Assembly: GCF_001639725.1 (NCBI RefSeq)
Contig: NZ_LTAW01000001.1
Span: forward strand, 62,001 to 126,000
From: Marinomonas atlantica
GTDB lineage: Bacteria > Pseudomonadota > Gammaproteobacteria > Pseudomonadales > Marinomonadaceae
DNA: 64,000 nt
Reading direction: 5' to 3'
This document shows positions 17,825-27,786 of the stretch, piece by piece (the stretch's first letter is position 1; each line of letters begins with the position of its first letter). The position numbers were made by a program, and so were the translations under genes. The notes under the pieces are model-generated. The model saw only the letters and a program-made list of their open reading frames with translations. It was not told the DNA's origin and did not search any database.

Positions 17825-18775
17825 TTATTGGGGCTTACTTGCGCCTTTGCGCAACGGATCCTTAAGGTTATCCATTATTTTCGACTCGCGCGTCATAAAG
17901 GCTTGTCCAGTGATACGCGGTATAATTGCACCGCTAGAATGATCGGGTGAGGTAAATTGATAGCTTAAAGTGTAGCCGCTGCCAATGATGCTTTCTTGAT
18001 AAATCTCACTCTTAGGTGCCAGTAATTGATCAGCGGCTAAGCAGGCTAAGCGCGCCGAGCTACCAGTACCGCATGGCGAGCGGTCATAAGCATTGTCAGG
18101 GCATAGCACGAAATTTCGGCTGTGATGGGCAGGATCTAACGCTGGCCCATAAAAGATAATATGGTCAATAACGCCGCCCTCTTCGCCCTCTATCCCTTTG
18201 GCATACAGAGCGTCGCGAACCTTGATACTGGCTTCTGTTAATTGGCGAATATTGTTCGGGTGTACAGTCACGGGGCTTTGATCAACGATGAAAAACCAGT
18301 TACCACCGTAGGCCACATCGCCGATCACCGTGCCTACTTCGGCAACATCCAGAGCGATACCTTTTTGAAAACGGTAGCTGGGAATATTTTGCACCGTTAC
18401 AGTATTGGCATCGCTTAAGGTCACTTCAACGATGCCCACTGGCGTTTCAAGACGATGGCTACCGACGCCTATTTTTCCCATGTGTGCGAGGGTTGCGGCA
18501 ACGCCAATAGTGCCATGGCCACACATTCCAATGACCGCTGCTGCATCAAAGTAGATGACTCCAGCCACGCAGCTTGGGTCGTTTGGTTCCACTAATAACG
18601 CACCCACCATGGCTTCTTGACCATAAGGCTCAACGACCAAAGAACGATAAAAGTCTTGATAATCTGTTGCTAATTTTTGCGCTTGTTGAGCAAGTGTCCC
18701 CTTACCAAGATCTGGTCCACCTTCTATTATGACGCGCGTAGGCTCACCTTCCGTATGACTGTCGATTACCAGCAT
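17825..18775 (-). CDS. 4-hydroxyproline 2-epimerase (proline racemase family)
   Basis: A 316-residue proline racemase family protein with both catalytic cysteines, Cys85 in GMCGHGTIG and Cys235 in DRSPCGTGSSA. The Cys/Cys pair indicates an epimerase; the related trans-3-hydroxyproline dehydratases have Thr in place of the second cysteine. It would convert trans-4-hydroxy-L-proline to cis-4-hydroxy-D-proline. I chose the ATG at 18775 (MLVIDSHTEGEPTR), where homologues begin; it overlaps the end of the deaminase gene by 10 bases, which suggests coupling. The D-hydroxyproline oxidase needed for the next step is not encoded nearby. Confidence 0.9.
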   Translation of the reverse strand: MLVIDSHTEGEPTRVIIEGGPDLGKGTLAQQAQKLATDYQDFYRSLVVEPYGQEAMVGALLVEPNDPSCVAGVIYFDAAAVIGMCGHGTIGVAATLAHMGKIGVGSHRLETPVGIVEVTLSDANTVTVQNIPSYRFQKGIALDVAEVGTVIGDVAYGGNWFFIVDQSPVTVHPNNIRQLTEASIKVRDALYAKGIEGEEGGVIDHIIFYGPALDPAHHSRNFVLCPDNAYDRSPCGTGSSARLACLAADQLLAPKSEIYQESIIGSGYTLSYQFTSPDHSSGAIIPRITGQAFMTRESKIMDNLKDPLRKGASKPQ

Positions 18776-19725
18776 TCCTTGATTACCCCACCTTGTTTGA
18801 ACCAATTCTTGAACCACGCTTTAAACAGTGCATATTGCTGTTCGCAGTAATGTTTTTGCGCGCTGTTCAGCTCATCTGTTGCGTTAAAGTGTAGGCGATA
18901 GGCTTGTTCTCCGTTAAGTTCCAGTAAGTATTTAAAGAATAAGACCAGTTCTGGACCTTCGTCGAAACTGGCGAGCACCCCCATGGCTTCTTCTAACTCT
19001 TTTGCACGTAGGCGGGCCTCCGCATGGCCTTGAGCGGCTTTACGAGACAAATGAGCCAACAGTAGGACCTCTTTCGGCAGTGCTGTGCCAATACCAGTGA
19101 TCGCACCCACGGCCCCGCAGTTCACAAAACCGTGGTAAACCGCAGTATCCACGCCCACCATTAACAAAACATCGTTATCTTGCGAGGTGATGTTTTCTGC
19201 CGCATAGCGTAAGTCTGCGTCGCCACCAAATTCTTTGAAACCTACTAAATTAGGGTGCTCTGCACGTAAACTGAAGAACAAATCGGCTTTGGTCGCGAAA
19301 CCATAGACAGGGCTGTTGTAAATAATGGCCGGAATGCTTGGAGCTGCGTTTAAAATCGCTTTGAAATGATGTCTTTGCGCCGCAATCACGCTACCTCGGG
19401 ACAGTACTCGTGGAATCACCATCAGTCCCGCTGCACCGACTTTCTCAGCATGGGCAGCGTGTGCGACGGCGGATTGCGTATTAATCGCACCGGTTCCAAC
19501 AATCACTGGAATGCCCGCTTGAACCAAGCGCTCCACTCCTTCCATGCGCTGAGCATCGCTTAACAATGGCCAGTCGCCCATCGAGCCACAATACACCACG
19601 GCCGACATACCTGCCGCGATCATCTCATGACCTTTCTCGACTAATGCATCAAAATCTGGAGTTCGATCGGATTGGCAAGGCGTCATCAACGCCGGTATGA
19701 CACCGTGAAAGACTTGTGTATTCAT
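18766..19725 (-). CDS. Pyrroline-4-hydroxy-2-carboxylate deaminase (DHDPS/NAL family)
   Basis: A 319-residue TIM-barrel protein of the dihydrodipicolinate synthase family. The Schiff-base lysine is Lys164 in VGFKEFGG and the catalytic tyrosine is Tyr136 in IIYNSPVYG. The N-terminal motif VVYCGSMGDWPLL is characteristic of the hydroxyproline-pathway deaminase and differs from DapA. The enzyme makes 2-ketoglutarate semialdehyde from pyrroline-4-hydroxy-2-carboxylate. I chose the ATG at 19725 with AAGGAG upstream; 14 earlier codons would run into the operator. It is the first gene of its operon. Confidence 0.88.
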   Translation of the reverse strand: MNTQVFHGVIPALMTPCQSDRTPDFDALVEKGHEMIAAGMSAVVYCGSMGDWPLLSDAQRMEGVERLVQAGIPVIVGTGAINTQSAVAHAAHAEKVGAAGLMVIPRVLSRGSVIAAQRHHFKAILNAAPSIPAIIYNSPVYGFATKADLFFSLRAEHPNLVGFKEFGGDADLRYAAENITSQDNDVLLMVGVDTAVYHGFVNCGAVGAITGIGTALPKEVLLLAHLSRKAAQGHAEARLRAKELEEAMGVLASFDEGPELVLFFKYLLELNGEQAYRLHFNATDELNSAQKHYCEQQYALFKAWFKNWFKQGGVIKECW

Positions 19726-19738
19726 AGCGAGCTCCTTG

Positions 19739-19772
19739 GATAATTGTATTTTGTATCCAAAATACAATTATC
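19739..19772. promoter_or_regulatory. Perfect palindromic operator ahead of the hydroxyproline operon
   Basis: Two perfect 15-bp arms, GATAATTGTATTTTG and its complement, flank a 4-base centre. The central part is shared with the site at 15119-15155. It ends 14 bases before the deaminase start, so a bound repressor would block the transcript start. The GntR protein at 14377 is the likely binder. Confidence 0.75.
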
Positions 19773-19907
19773 TTTTAAAGTACGTCAATATAAATGACAG
19801 TCTTATTGCAGCGAAAATAGTACAAAAGTAACTAATTGATAGCGAAACGGAGATTACATTTCTTTTTAAACAGTCTCTCCATATTTGCCTATAGCGTCTG
19901 ATGTAGT

Positions 19908-19930
19908 GATAGGTTAAAAATAAACCTATC
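19908..19930. promoter_or_regulatory. Inverted repeat upstream of the TetR gene
   Basis: GATAGGTT and its exact complement AACCTATC are separated by 7 bases and lie 31 bases before the TetR gene start. This size and place suit an autoregulatory TetR operator. The rest of the 236-base gap between the divergent genes shows nothing further apart from the palindrome at 19739. Confidence 0.5.
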
Positions 19931-19961
19931 AATTGATTAGTTTTAAACATGGATACGCACG

Positions 19962-20564
19962 ATGGATATGAAGTCAAAGTTGGAAGCGCCAAACAAAGCG
20001 GTTAATACGACCAAGATAGCGATTCTTGATGCAGCACTTGAGGCGATGCTAAAGCAAGGTTACAAAGCCATGAGCTTTCGTGATCTAGCGGCTGTAGTAG
20101 GTATAAAAAGTGCCAGCGTACATTATCATTTCCCAACGAAGGGTGACCTATGCACAGCGGTTATGCGTCGCTATAGGGATGATTACGCCGAGCGTTTGGT
20201 ATTACCGAAGAAAAAACGTCAAGCCGCGCAAAAAGCACTGAATAAGTTTATCGACGATTTCAAGCTGCGAGTGATTGACGAAGAGTACGTCAGCCTTTGT
20301 ACGGTCTTAGCGGTGGAAAAAACTCTACTCGACGAGGCAACGCTGGAAGCCATGTCTGAATTTTATGAAATGAAATACGATTGGCTTGCTACGGTTATTT
20401 CCTATATGAAAAAAGAATGGATGCCGACCGAAGAGTCCCGCCAATATGCCAGCCAGATCTTGGCCAGCATGCATGGCGCCTCGGTGCTGGTACGTGCTAC
20501 CGGTCAGTCAGAGTGCTTTGAACAAGCGGTTGCCCCATGGCGTAACCTTGTTGATCGCATTTAA
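19962..20564 (+). CDS. TetR family transcriptional regulator
   Basis: A 200-residue regulator. Residues 18-65 form the TetR DNA-binding domain (ILDAALEAMLKQGYKAMSFRDLAAVVGI, then SASVHYHFPTKGDL). The C-terminal ligand domain has no feature that identifies an inducer. It is divergent from the hydroxyproline operon and 85 bases ahead of hemF in the same direction. Target genes cannot be told from the sequence; the inverted repeat at 19908 suggests that it controls itself. Confidence 0.85.
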   Translation: MDMKSKLEAPNKAVNTTKIAILDAALEAMLKQGYKAMSFRDLAAVVGIKSASVHYHFPTKGDLCTAVMRRYRDDYAERLVLPKKKRQAAQKALNKFIDDFKLRVIDEEYVSLCTVLAVEKTLLDEATLEAMSEFYEMKYDWLATVISYMKKEWMPTEESRQYASQILASMHGASVLVRATGQSECFEQAVAPWRNLVDRI

Positions 20565-20646
20565 TCTTATCTTAGCGAGAGCGTTCAGTGTGCGCTCTGA
20601 ACAATGCTAGAATAGTTTCAATTGATGTCATACGGATTGGAGCTAA

Positions 20647-21576
<930 letters not shown>

Positions 21577-21615
21577 TTTTCATAAGCATAACTAGATCAA
21601 TGATTGGGGTGTACA

Positions 21616-22416
21616 GTGGAACAGCTCGCAGTAATTGGTAATCCAATAGAACACAGCAAGTCTCCAGATATTCATCATGCTTTTGCCGCACAAACAGAAT
21701 TGTCCGTGAATTACACTAAAATTCTGGGCGACATAGAAGGCTTCGAGCAGCAAGTGCGTGACTTCTTTGCTGACGGCGGCCTAGGCTTAAATGTCACCGT
21801 ACCGTTTAAACAGCGTGCTTTTGATATGTGTGACAAGCTGAGTAAGCGCGCCGAACAAGCCGGTGCAGTGAACACCTTGATGATGGGCAAAAACGGTGAG
21901 TTATACGGTGACAACACCGATGGCGCTGGCATGGTACGAGACATTGTCAAAGTACTTGAGCAACCGCTCAAAGATAAACGTATCTTGGTGTTGGGCGCAG
22001 GCGGTGCGGTACGCGGAGTATTGGGTCCAATGATGGCGCAAAATCCCGACATCATTACCATTGCGAACCGTACGGTTACCAAGGCGGAAGAGTTGGCATT
22101 GCAGTTTAATTGCGATTACTCAAGCTATGAGGATCTTGAAGGGCCGTTTGATGTCATTATCAATGGCTCATCGGCCAGCTTAGGGGGCGAACTACCGCCA
22201 CTAAAAGACAGCCTCGTGAGCGATAAAACCTGGGTGTACGATATGGTGTACGGTGCTGAACCGACTGTCTTTATGCAATGGGCCTTTGCCCGTGGTGCGC
22301 AAGGTGCGGACGGGCTCGGTATGTTAGTCGGGCAAGCCGCAGAAGCGTTCTTTTTATGGCTTCATAAACGCCCAGAACAAGCCCCCGTGATTGAGAAGCT
22401 TCGCGCTGAGATGTAG
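21616..22416 (+). CDS. aroE: Shikimate dehydrogenase
   Basis: A 266-residue AroE that reduces 3-dehydroshikimate with NADPH in the aromatic amino acid pathway. The substrate motif NPIEHSKSP is at the N-terminus, the catalytic lysine is in NVTVPFKQ, the NADP-binding motif is GAGGAVRGVL and the adenosine-phosphate motif is NRTVTKA. The start is the GTG at 21616 after GGGGT; a TTG four codons earlier is less likely. It forms a pair with hemF. Confidence 0.96.
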   Translation: MEQLAVIGNPIEHSKSPDIHHAFAAQTELSVNYTKILGDIEGFEQQVRDFFADGGLGLNVTVPFKQRAFDMCDKLSKRAEQAGAVNTLMMGKNGELYGDNTDGAGMVRDIVKVLEQPLKDKRILVLGAGGAVRGVLGPMMAQNPDIITIANRTVTKAEELALQFNCDYSSYEDLEGPFDVIINGSSASLGGELPPLKDSLVSDKTWVYDMVYGAEPTVFMQWAFARGAQGADGLGMLVGQAAEAFFLWLHKRPEQAPVIEKLRAEM

Positions 22417-22539
22417 ATCAGTCTAATCGGTGATTCCTAAGATCATAAGATCTCCTCGCACGGACTAAAAGGGCACAGGGATGTGCTGTTGAGCTGGCTC
22501 GAAGACGATAACGAATACTCTGTAATGAAGAGAGGTCCT

Positions 22540-23697
22540 ATGAAAGCACAATGGTTTGCATCGGTAGCGGATTTTGGCTTTGAGCGTTGGCAAGCAGCCA
22601 TTGGTGACACCTCTTATCCATTTGCCCAGTACGCCTTTTATCAAGCATTAGAAGCGCACAACTGCTTGGGCGATGGTACCGGTTGGTATCCAGAATACCT
22701 GCTGGTGATGGAAGACGATGAAAGCCCAGTTGCGATCGCACCAACGTTTTTGAAAACGCACTCGCAAGGCGAATTTGTGTTTGATTGGTCATGGGCCGAA
22801 GCCTATGAGCGCTACGGTTACCCCTATTATCCCAAGCGCATTTGGGCGGTACCCTATTCGCCTGTGACAGGTCCTCGCCTGTTTACGCATCTAGATCCGA
22901 ATGGCCGCTCTGAAGAATACGTGTCTATGTATGCAGCGCTGGCGCCGTTATTGACGCAAGCCAACCAAGATCGTCAGTTCTCCAGCTGGCACTTACTGTT
23001 TTGTCGCGAGCATCTTGCCAAACACTTAGGGCAATCTGATGAATACTTACATCGTGTCTCCTGTCAGTTCCATTGGTTTAACAAGGGCTACCAGTCCATG
23101 GAGGACTACTTTAGCCATTTCTCCAGCCGCAAACGTAAAAGCGCCCGAAAAGAGCGTGATAAGATTGCTCAACAAGGTCTGCATTTAACCCGTAAATTGG
23201 GTTCGGAATTAACCTCAGAAGAGATACAGTTCTTTTATACTTGCTATCAGAGTACCTATGCCAAACGCGGTCAGACAGGTTATTTAACCGAAGCCTTCTT
23301 CCAGCAATTGGTCGATACCATGGCGGATCAAATCTTATTGGTATTGGCTTATAAAGGTGATGAAGCTGTCGGCGCGTCGTGGTGTTTCTTCGACGATCAC
23401 TCACTTTATGGCCGTTATTGGGGCTGTATCGAGGAATTTGACTGCTTGCACTTCGAAGCCTGTTACTACCAAGGCATCGAGTTCTGCATCGAAAAAGGGT
23501 TACAGCATTTTGATCCTGGTACCCAAGGGGAACACAAAATCGCCCGCGGCTTTGAACCAGTGTTTAGCCACAGCGTTCACTACATCGACAACCCAGGCTT
23601 TCGTGATGCGATTGGCAACTTCTGCAAAGAAGAAGCCGAAGCCGTGCGTGGCTACCATCAAGATACCCACGCGTTATTGCCATTTAAGCAGGGTTAA
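22540..23697 (+). CDS. FemAB/GNAT-like acyltransferase (DUF482, COG3146 type)
   Basis: A 385-residue protein of the family once called DUF482, a relative of FemAB aminoacyl transferases with tandem GNAT folds. Conserved stretches include FAQYAFYQALEAHNCLG near residue 30, PVTGPRLF near 107, SSRKRKSARKERDKI near 195 and HFDPGTQGEHKIARGF near 330. The biochemical role of the family is not settled. I chose the ATG at 22540 after GAGAGG. The gene is in line with hemF and aroE but separated from aroE by 123 bases. A MITE-like repeat begins two bases after its stop. Confidence 0.8.
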   Translation: MKAQWFASVADFGFERWQAAIGDTSYPFAQYAFYQALEAHNCLGDGTGWYPEYLLVMEDDESPVAIAPTFLKTHSQGEFVFDWSWAEAYERYGYPYYPKRIWAVPYSPVTGPRLFTHLDPNGRSEEYVSMYAALAPLLTQANQDRQFSSWHLLFCREHLAKHLGQSDEYLHRVSCQFHWFNKGYQSMEDYFSHFSSRKRKSARKERDKIAQQGLHLTRKLGSELTSEEIQFFYTCYQSTYAKRGQTGYLTEAFFQQLVDTMADQILLVLAYKGDEAVGASWCFFDDHSLYGRYWGCIEEFDCLHFEACYYQGIEFCIEKGLQHFDPGTQGEHKIARGFEPVFSHSVHYIDNPGFRDAIGNFCKEEAEAVRGYHQDTHALLPFKQG

Positions 23698-23698
23698 A

Positions 23699-23812
23699 AC
23701 CCCCTCCCGGCCTCCCCCTTAATAAGGGGGAGGAGCAAAGACCATCAGACCTGAGATATCTTGCGTTCCTTCCCCTTGTTTCTTTAAGGGGAAGGTTAGG
23801 ATGGGGTAAGCC
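23699..23812. repeat. MITE-like repeat, CCCTCCC family, copy 1
   Basis: About 114 bp that begin with CCCCTCCCGGCCTCCCCCTT and end with the imperfect complement AAGGGGAAGGTTAGGATGGGG. Two internal hairpins are formed by runs of C and G (CCCCCTTAATAAGGGGG and CCCCTTGTTTCTTTAAGGGG). Four related copies surround the DUF559 gene at 35.5-36.3 kb. It fills the gap between convergent genes and may end both transcripts. Confidence 0.8.
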
Positions 23813-23813
23813 T

Positions 23814-25007
23814 TTAAAAGCTTTGATGCGGTCCAAATACTTCGTAATGGATGCGATCATCGCTTACACCAAGGCTTAGCAGCTGTTCTTTGGCGAACAT
23901 CATAAAGCCCACAGGACCACATAAGTAGAAGTCACCCTCTGCTAGCGGCAGTACTTCAGCGACTTGCGCCAGTTGCATTTGGCCGGCTAATACATGGTCA
24001 GCATTCTCTGGCGCATCGGTTTCATACCAAGTGTAGTAAGTCAGTGCTAACGTGTCTGCTAAGCTGGCAACATGTTCGGCGAATGAGTGTTGTTGTGGGT
24101 TACGGCATGCGTGTAGGTAGAAAATAGGGTTTTTACTGCCTTGTGCCGCCAGCGTATCCAGCATTGAATTCATTGGGGTTAAGCCCACCCCCGCTGAGAT
24201 CAGAACGACTGGACGTTCACGCTCTTGGTAATGGAAGTCACCGGCTGGAGGCATTAATGCAACTTCATCGCCTTCTTGAACACTTTCATGTAGATAGTTC
24301 GATACCACACCATTTTTCACATCGCTCAGCTCGCGTTTCACGCTAATGCGGTAGCTTTTGCCATTCGGGGCCGTAGAAAGGCTGTACTGACGGATTTCAT
24401 CGAATTCGTGATTGCTTGGGTGTAACTTAATGCCCAAGTATTGGCCAGGTACGTAATCGACCACCGCACCGCCATCCGTTGGCTCGAGCACAAAACTTGT
24501 CACCAACTCAGATTCAGGGTGCTTTTTGGCAACGCGGAAAGTACGGAATTCGTCCCAACCACCCTGCTTTGCTGCATTGGCTTTGTATAAATCACCTTCA
24601 ATCTGTATAAACAGATCCGCCAGCTGTTGGTAAGCTGCGCCCCAAGCTTCTTCGATCTCAGGTGTGAACGCGTCACCCAGTAGCTCACGCAGCGTTTCGA
24701 TAAGGTGATGACCCACGATTGGGTATTGATTAGGCTGAATGTTAAAACTGGTATGTTTATGAGCGATACGCATCACGGCGCCCGTCAATACTTCTAAGTT
24801 ATCGATGTGTGTCGCGTAAGCGGCAATGGCATTAAACAAAGCCGCTGGCTGGCGGCCAGTGGCTTGATGCGACATATTGAACACGTCTTTAAGCTCAGGG
24901 TTGTGTGTGAACATACGCTTGTAAAAATGTTCGGTGATAGCCGTACCAGCAGACGCTAAGACTGGGATAGTGGCTTTGACGGTGTCGATGTGAGTTTGCG
25001 ATAACAT
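23814..25007 (-). CDS. hmp: Flavohaemoglobin, nitric oxide dioxygenase
   Basis: A 397-residue protein with an N-terminal globin domain (residues 1-140), an FAD-binding reductase domain (about 150-260, with RQYSLS) and an NAD-binding domain (about 265-397, starting ISAGVGLTPM). The proximal haem histidine is His85 in RIAHKHTSFNI. It oxidises NO to nitrate. The ATG at 25007 follows AGGAG. The divergent norR gene, a sigma-54-type promoter and NorR-type sites in between indicate NO-induced expression through NorR. Confidence 0.96.
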   Translation of the reverse strand: MLSQTHIDTVKATIPVLASAGTAITEHFYKRMFTHNPELKDVFNMSHQATGRQPAALFNAIAAYATHIDNLEVLTGAVMRIAHKHTSFNIQPNQYPIVGHHLIETLRELLGDAFTPEIEEAWGAAYQQLADLFIQIEGDLYKANAAKQGGWDEFRTFRVAKKHPESELVTSFVLEPTDGGAVVDYVPGQYLGIKLHPSNHEFDEIRQYSLSTAPNGKSYRISVKRELSDVKNGVVSNYLHESVQEGDEVALMPPAGDFHYQERERPVVLISAGVGLTPMNSMLDTLAAQGSKNPIFYLHACRNPQQHSFAEHVASLADTLALTYYTWYETDAPENADHVLAGQMQLAQVAEVLPLAEGDFYLCGPVGFMMFAKEQLLSLGVSDDRIHYEVFGPHQSF

Positions 25008-25082
25008 AAATAGGCTCCTAAGAACGCTTAAGGTAATAAGCTCGATTGACTGAGCAATTTTCATAACAATTACCTAGATCTA

Positions 25083-25100
25083 TTGCGAAAACAGTGCCAG
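25083..25100 (-). promoter_or_regulatory. Sigma-54 promoter of hmp
   Basis: On the minus strand CTGGCACTGTTTTCGCAA matches the -24/-12 pattern TGGCAC-N5-TTGCA with one mismatch in the -12 element. It lies 76 bases before the hmp start, with the NorR sites upstream of it, the arrangement expected for an activator of this class. Confidence 0.75.
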
Positions 25101-25154
25101 TTTTAATTTTCCTTAAAAATCATAAGGTTAATAAATCCGATAAACCTGATTTAT

Positions 25155-25209
25155 GTCATTTTGACTCTTTTAAGGATGTGTCATTATGATTTAAATAGGT
25201 CAATATGAC
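25155..25209. promoter_or_regulatory. Three NorR-type binding sites
   Basis: GTCATTTTGAC (25155-25165), GTCATTATGAT (25180-25190) and GTCAATATGAC (25199-25209) fit the NorR consensus GT-N7-AC; the middle one has one change. Three such sites upstream of a sigma-54 promoter also occur at norVW of Escherichia coli. Confidence 0.75.
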
Positions 25210-25238
25210 ATAAATAAGATTGAACCAGTGAGAACTCT

Positions 25239-26810
25239 ATGATTGCCAGCGACAATCTGCTCCGTTTTGCCTTAGATCTTGCCAGCTCTGTCACGCTTGA
25301 AGATCGCTTTGAGCGTTTAATTCGTGCGGTGCGTGCCACCATTGAAAGCGATGCCGTGGTGTTGCTTGTGCATCAAGGCGAACACCTTCAGCCGCTGGCG
25401 CAACAAGGTTTAGTGGATGATGTGATGGGTCGTCGTTTTGTAATTGCTGAGCACCCGCGCTTCGCGGCCATCTGTGACTCGTATCAGCCGGTACGCTTTC
25501 CGACCGGCAGTACACTGCCTGACCCTTATGATGGCATGGTCGCCGGACACGATGACGGTCTGCCTGTACATGCTTGTATGGGGATTCCTCTGTATGTTCA
25601 AGGGAAGCTACTGGGTGTCGTGACGCTCGACAGCATGACCCCTGGAGTCTTTGATGACATTGATTCACGGGCACTGGACATTGTCGCGACAATGGCGGCG
25701 ATGAGCCTTAATACGGCCATGCTGTTGGATCGCCTTGAGCAAAAATCGAAGCATGCGCAAAACCTACTTGTCGAGTTAAACGAGGAGGCGTTGCTCAAAG
25801 AAGGCAGTGATATGGTTGGCAACAGTCAGAGTATGCAAACCCTTCGACAAAATCTTGAACTGGTCGCGCCCGCCGATCTGGCGGTATTGATTGAAGGTGA
25901 AACCGGTGTCGGCAAGGAGTTGGTGGCGCGAACCATGCATCGACTCTCGAAACGCGCCCAAGCGCCAATGGTGTACGTCAATTGTGCGGCCATTCCGGAA
26001 AACTTGATTGAAAGTGAGCTGTTTGGCCATGTGAAGGGGGCGTTTACTGGCGCGGATCGGGATCGAACGGGCAAGTTTACGCTGGCTAATGGCGGTACCC
26101 TATTTTTGGATGAGATTGGTGAGCTGCCACTCGAAGCTCAGGGCAGCTTGCTGCGAGCCATTCAAAACCAAGAAATTCAGGCGGTGGGTAAGGACACGGT
26201 CGAGTACGTCGATGTTCGCATTGTTGCGGCGACCAATCGTAACTTAAAACAAGAAGTGGCCGAAAAGCGTTTTCGAGCTGATTTGTACCACCGTTTAAGT
26301 GTGTTCCCGATTAAGGTGCCGCCATTGCGGGAGCGTCAGGGCGATGTACTCTTGTTGGCAGGTTTTTTTGCCGAACAACTGCGTCGTAAGTTTGGCTTAC
26401 AGCAAATTACCCTCTCTGCAAAAGCACGCCAACAATTGCAGCAGTATCCATGGCCAGGTAATGTCAGAGAGCTAGAACACGTACTCTCGCGTGCGGCATT
26501 GTTAGCCAAACAACATACAAATCAAGGGATTACCTGTATTGACGTGACACACTTGAGTGACTTAGATACGTTTATAGCGGAGCCTGAATTATGGGAGACG
26601 CCCGCGACAGGCGAGGATGAAAAGGATGCAGTTGAAACACTCGATTTGAAACAGGTTACAGAAGCTTATCAGCGTCGTTTGATTCAAAGGGCATTGGATC
26701 AATCACAGTTAAACTGGTCGCAAGCCGCACGCTTGTTGTCCATGGATAGAGCGAACTTAGTGCGTCTAGCAAAACGACTGGGGATCGAAGTCACTAAGCA
26801 GCGCAGTTAA
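25239..26810 (+). CDS. norR: NO-responsive sigma-54 activator
   Basis: A 523-residue activator with an N-terminal GAF domain (to about residue 170) that binds NO through non-haem iron, a central AAA+ domain (about 190-425) and a C-terminal Fis-type helix-turn-helix ([22 protein letters not shown]). Walker A is GETGVGKE, and the sigma-54 contact loop GAFTGA is intact. It is divergent from hmp and should activate it. The gene for truncated haemoglobin is convergent 20 bases beyond its stop. Confidence 0.95.
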   Translation: MIASDNLLRFALDLASSVTLEDRFERLIRAVRATIESDAVVLLVHQGEHLQPLAQQGLVDDVMGRRFVIAEHPRFAAICDSYQPVRFPTGSTLPDPYDGMVAGHDDGLPVHACMGIPLYVQGKLLGVVTLDSMTPGVFDDIDSRALDIVATMAAMSLNTAMLLDRLEQKSKHAQNLLVELNEEALLKEGSDMVGNSQSMQTLRQNLELVAPADLAVLIEGETGVGKELVARTMHRLSKRAQAPMVYVNCAAIPENLIESELFGHVKGAFTGADRDRTGKFTLANGGTLFLDEIGELPLEAQGSLLRAIQNQEIQAVGKDTVEYVDVRIVAATNRNLKQEVAEKRFRADLYHRLSVFPIKVPPLRERQGDVLLLAGFFAEQLRRKFGLQQITLSAKARQQLQQYPWPGNVRELEHVLSRAALLAKQHTNQGITCIDVTHLSDLDTFIAEPELWETPATGEDEKDAVETLDLKQVTEAYQRRLIQRALDQSQLNWSQAARLLSMDRANLVRLAKRLGIEVTKQRS

Positions 26811-26830
26811 TACGCTGCTCATCAGAGGGA

Positions 26831-27268
26831 TTAAGATTGTGCGGCGTGTTGTGCTTGGCTGACTTGTTGAATACGTCCAGCGGGAACGCTAAATGCTGAT
26901 ACTAAGTATTCACGTAGGTCTTCAGGGTAGCCTAAATCACTGATCGCATCCGACATGCAGTTTAGCCAAACCAAGCGTTCGTGATCGCTGATCTTCAGGT
27001 GGGCATGAGCACGCGGCAGCGCAATCTGGCCGTATTTCTTTGCATACAGACGTTCACCACCCAACCAACCATGCAAAAACAAGATGAGCTTATCAATCGA
27101 AGTCTCAATGGGTTGCGGGTGCATGTCGTACAGCGGACGGTAAGTTGGCACTTCAGCCATGATGCGGTAAAAGTTATGAACCAGTTTGGTCAACCCTTCT
27201 AAGCCACCCACTGCTTGTAAGGTAGCGTCGCCTTCACCGTATACGCTCGTTGTAGTCGCTTCAGTCAT
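26831..27268 (-). CDS. Truncated haemoglobin, group II
   Basis: A 145-residue globin of the 2-on-2 type. Markers are GGLEGLTKLVHNFYRIM at the start, FLHGWLGGERLYAKKYG in the middle and the LPRAHAHLKISDHER stretch with the proximal histidine. Group II proteins bind oxygen and NO. The place next to norR and hmp suggests a part in NO or oxygen stress. It overlaps the small membrane-protein gene upstream by 8 bases, so the two are co-transcribed. Confidence 0.88.
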   Translation of the reverse strand: MTEATTTSVYGEGDATLQAVGGLEGLTKLVHNFYRIMAEVPTYRPLYDMHPQPIETSIDKLILFLHGWLGGERLYAKKYGQIALPRAHAHLKISDHERLVWLNCMSDAISDLGYPEDLREYLVSAFSVPAGRIQQVSQAQHAAQS

Positions 27269-27461
27269 TTTTTTGTTCCGCAGCGGCGGCTTTGTCTGCT
27301 TTAGCTTTGTCCATTTTGATGGAGTTGCGGTAACCGCCTAACGCCGCTAAAGCGCCAATGACTAAACTCATGTACATTGGAATATCAAACAACATGGTGA
27401 TGCTGACAAAGACACAGCCAACGGCGAGGCCTTCAAGAATAGGTTTTAGTGCTTTTTTCAT
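27261..27461 (-). CDS. Small membrane protein of unknown function
   Basis: A 66-residue protein from the ATG at 27461 (preceded by GGGGAA) with two hydrophobic segments (about residues 9-25 and 29-44), then GGYRNSIKMDK and a charged tail rich in Lys and Ala. I do not recognise the family. Its end overlaps the truncated haemoglobin start, so it is probably translated together with that gene. The longer frame to 27539 has no ribosome binding site. Confidence 0.6.
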   Translation of the reverse strand: MKKALKPILEGLAVGCVFVSITMLFDIPMYMSLVIGALAALGGYRNSIKMDKAKADKAAAAEQKND

Positions 27462-27539
27462 AAAATTCCCCAAAATTTTCGACGCTGAGTTTAGCAAAAT
27501 ACCGACTATTTTAAAGCAAATTGTGGAAAAAACACCCAC

Positions 27540-27774
27540 TTATCCAGAAGTCAATATATCTGCCTAGAGATACAATATGAACCGTTTGTTTTGTGGGTAA
27601 ACAAATTATAAGAGTGGATTGTGGATATAAATGGTGTTTATCAGCCTGGCTTGCAGTTGAAAACTTTCTAGTATTCCCTGTTTTGTGTATAAAGTGCTGT
27701 TATGTCCACAAGTGAATATTTTTCTTTGGCAGTGCATAAAATAACCACTTATCCACAATGGATGGATATCCACA
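27540..27774. promoter_or_regulatory. Cluster of DnaA-box-like sequences
   Basis: One perfect DnaA box, TTATCCACA (27749-27757), is joined by four one-mismatch versions: TTATCCAGA (27540-27548), TGTGGGTAA (27592-27600, reverse), TGTGGATAT (27620-27628, reverse) and ATATCCACA (27766-27774). They lie in the A/T-rich gap between the small membrane protein and the MATE gene. No gene is present in these 325 bases. Confidence 0.5.
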
Positions 27775-27786
27775 GATAACCAATTA

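Noticed and set aside
27540-27774. Chromosomal replication origin
   Set aside because: DnaA-box-like sequences are present, but dnaA, dnaN, gyrB, gidA or similar genes are not, and there is no clear A/T-rich 13-mer array.
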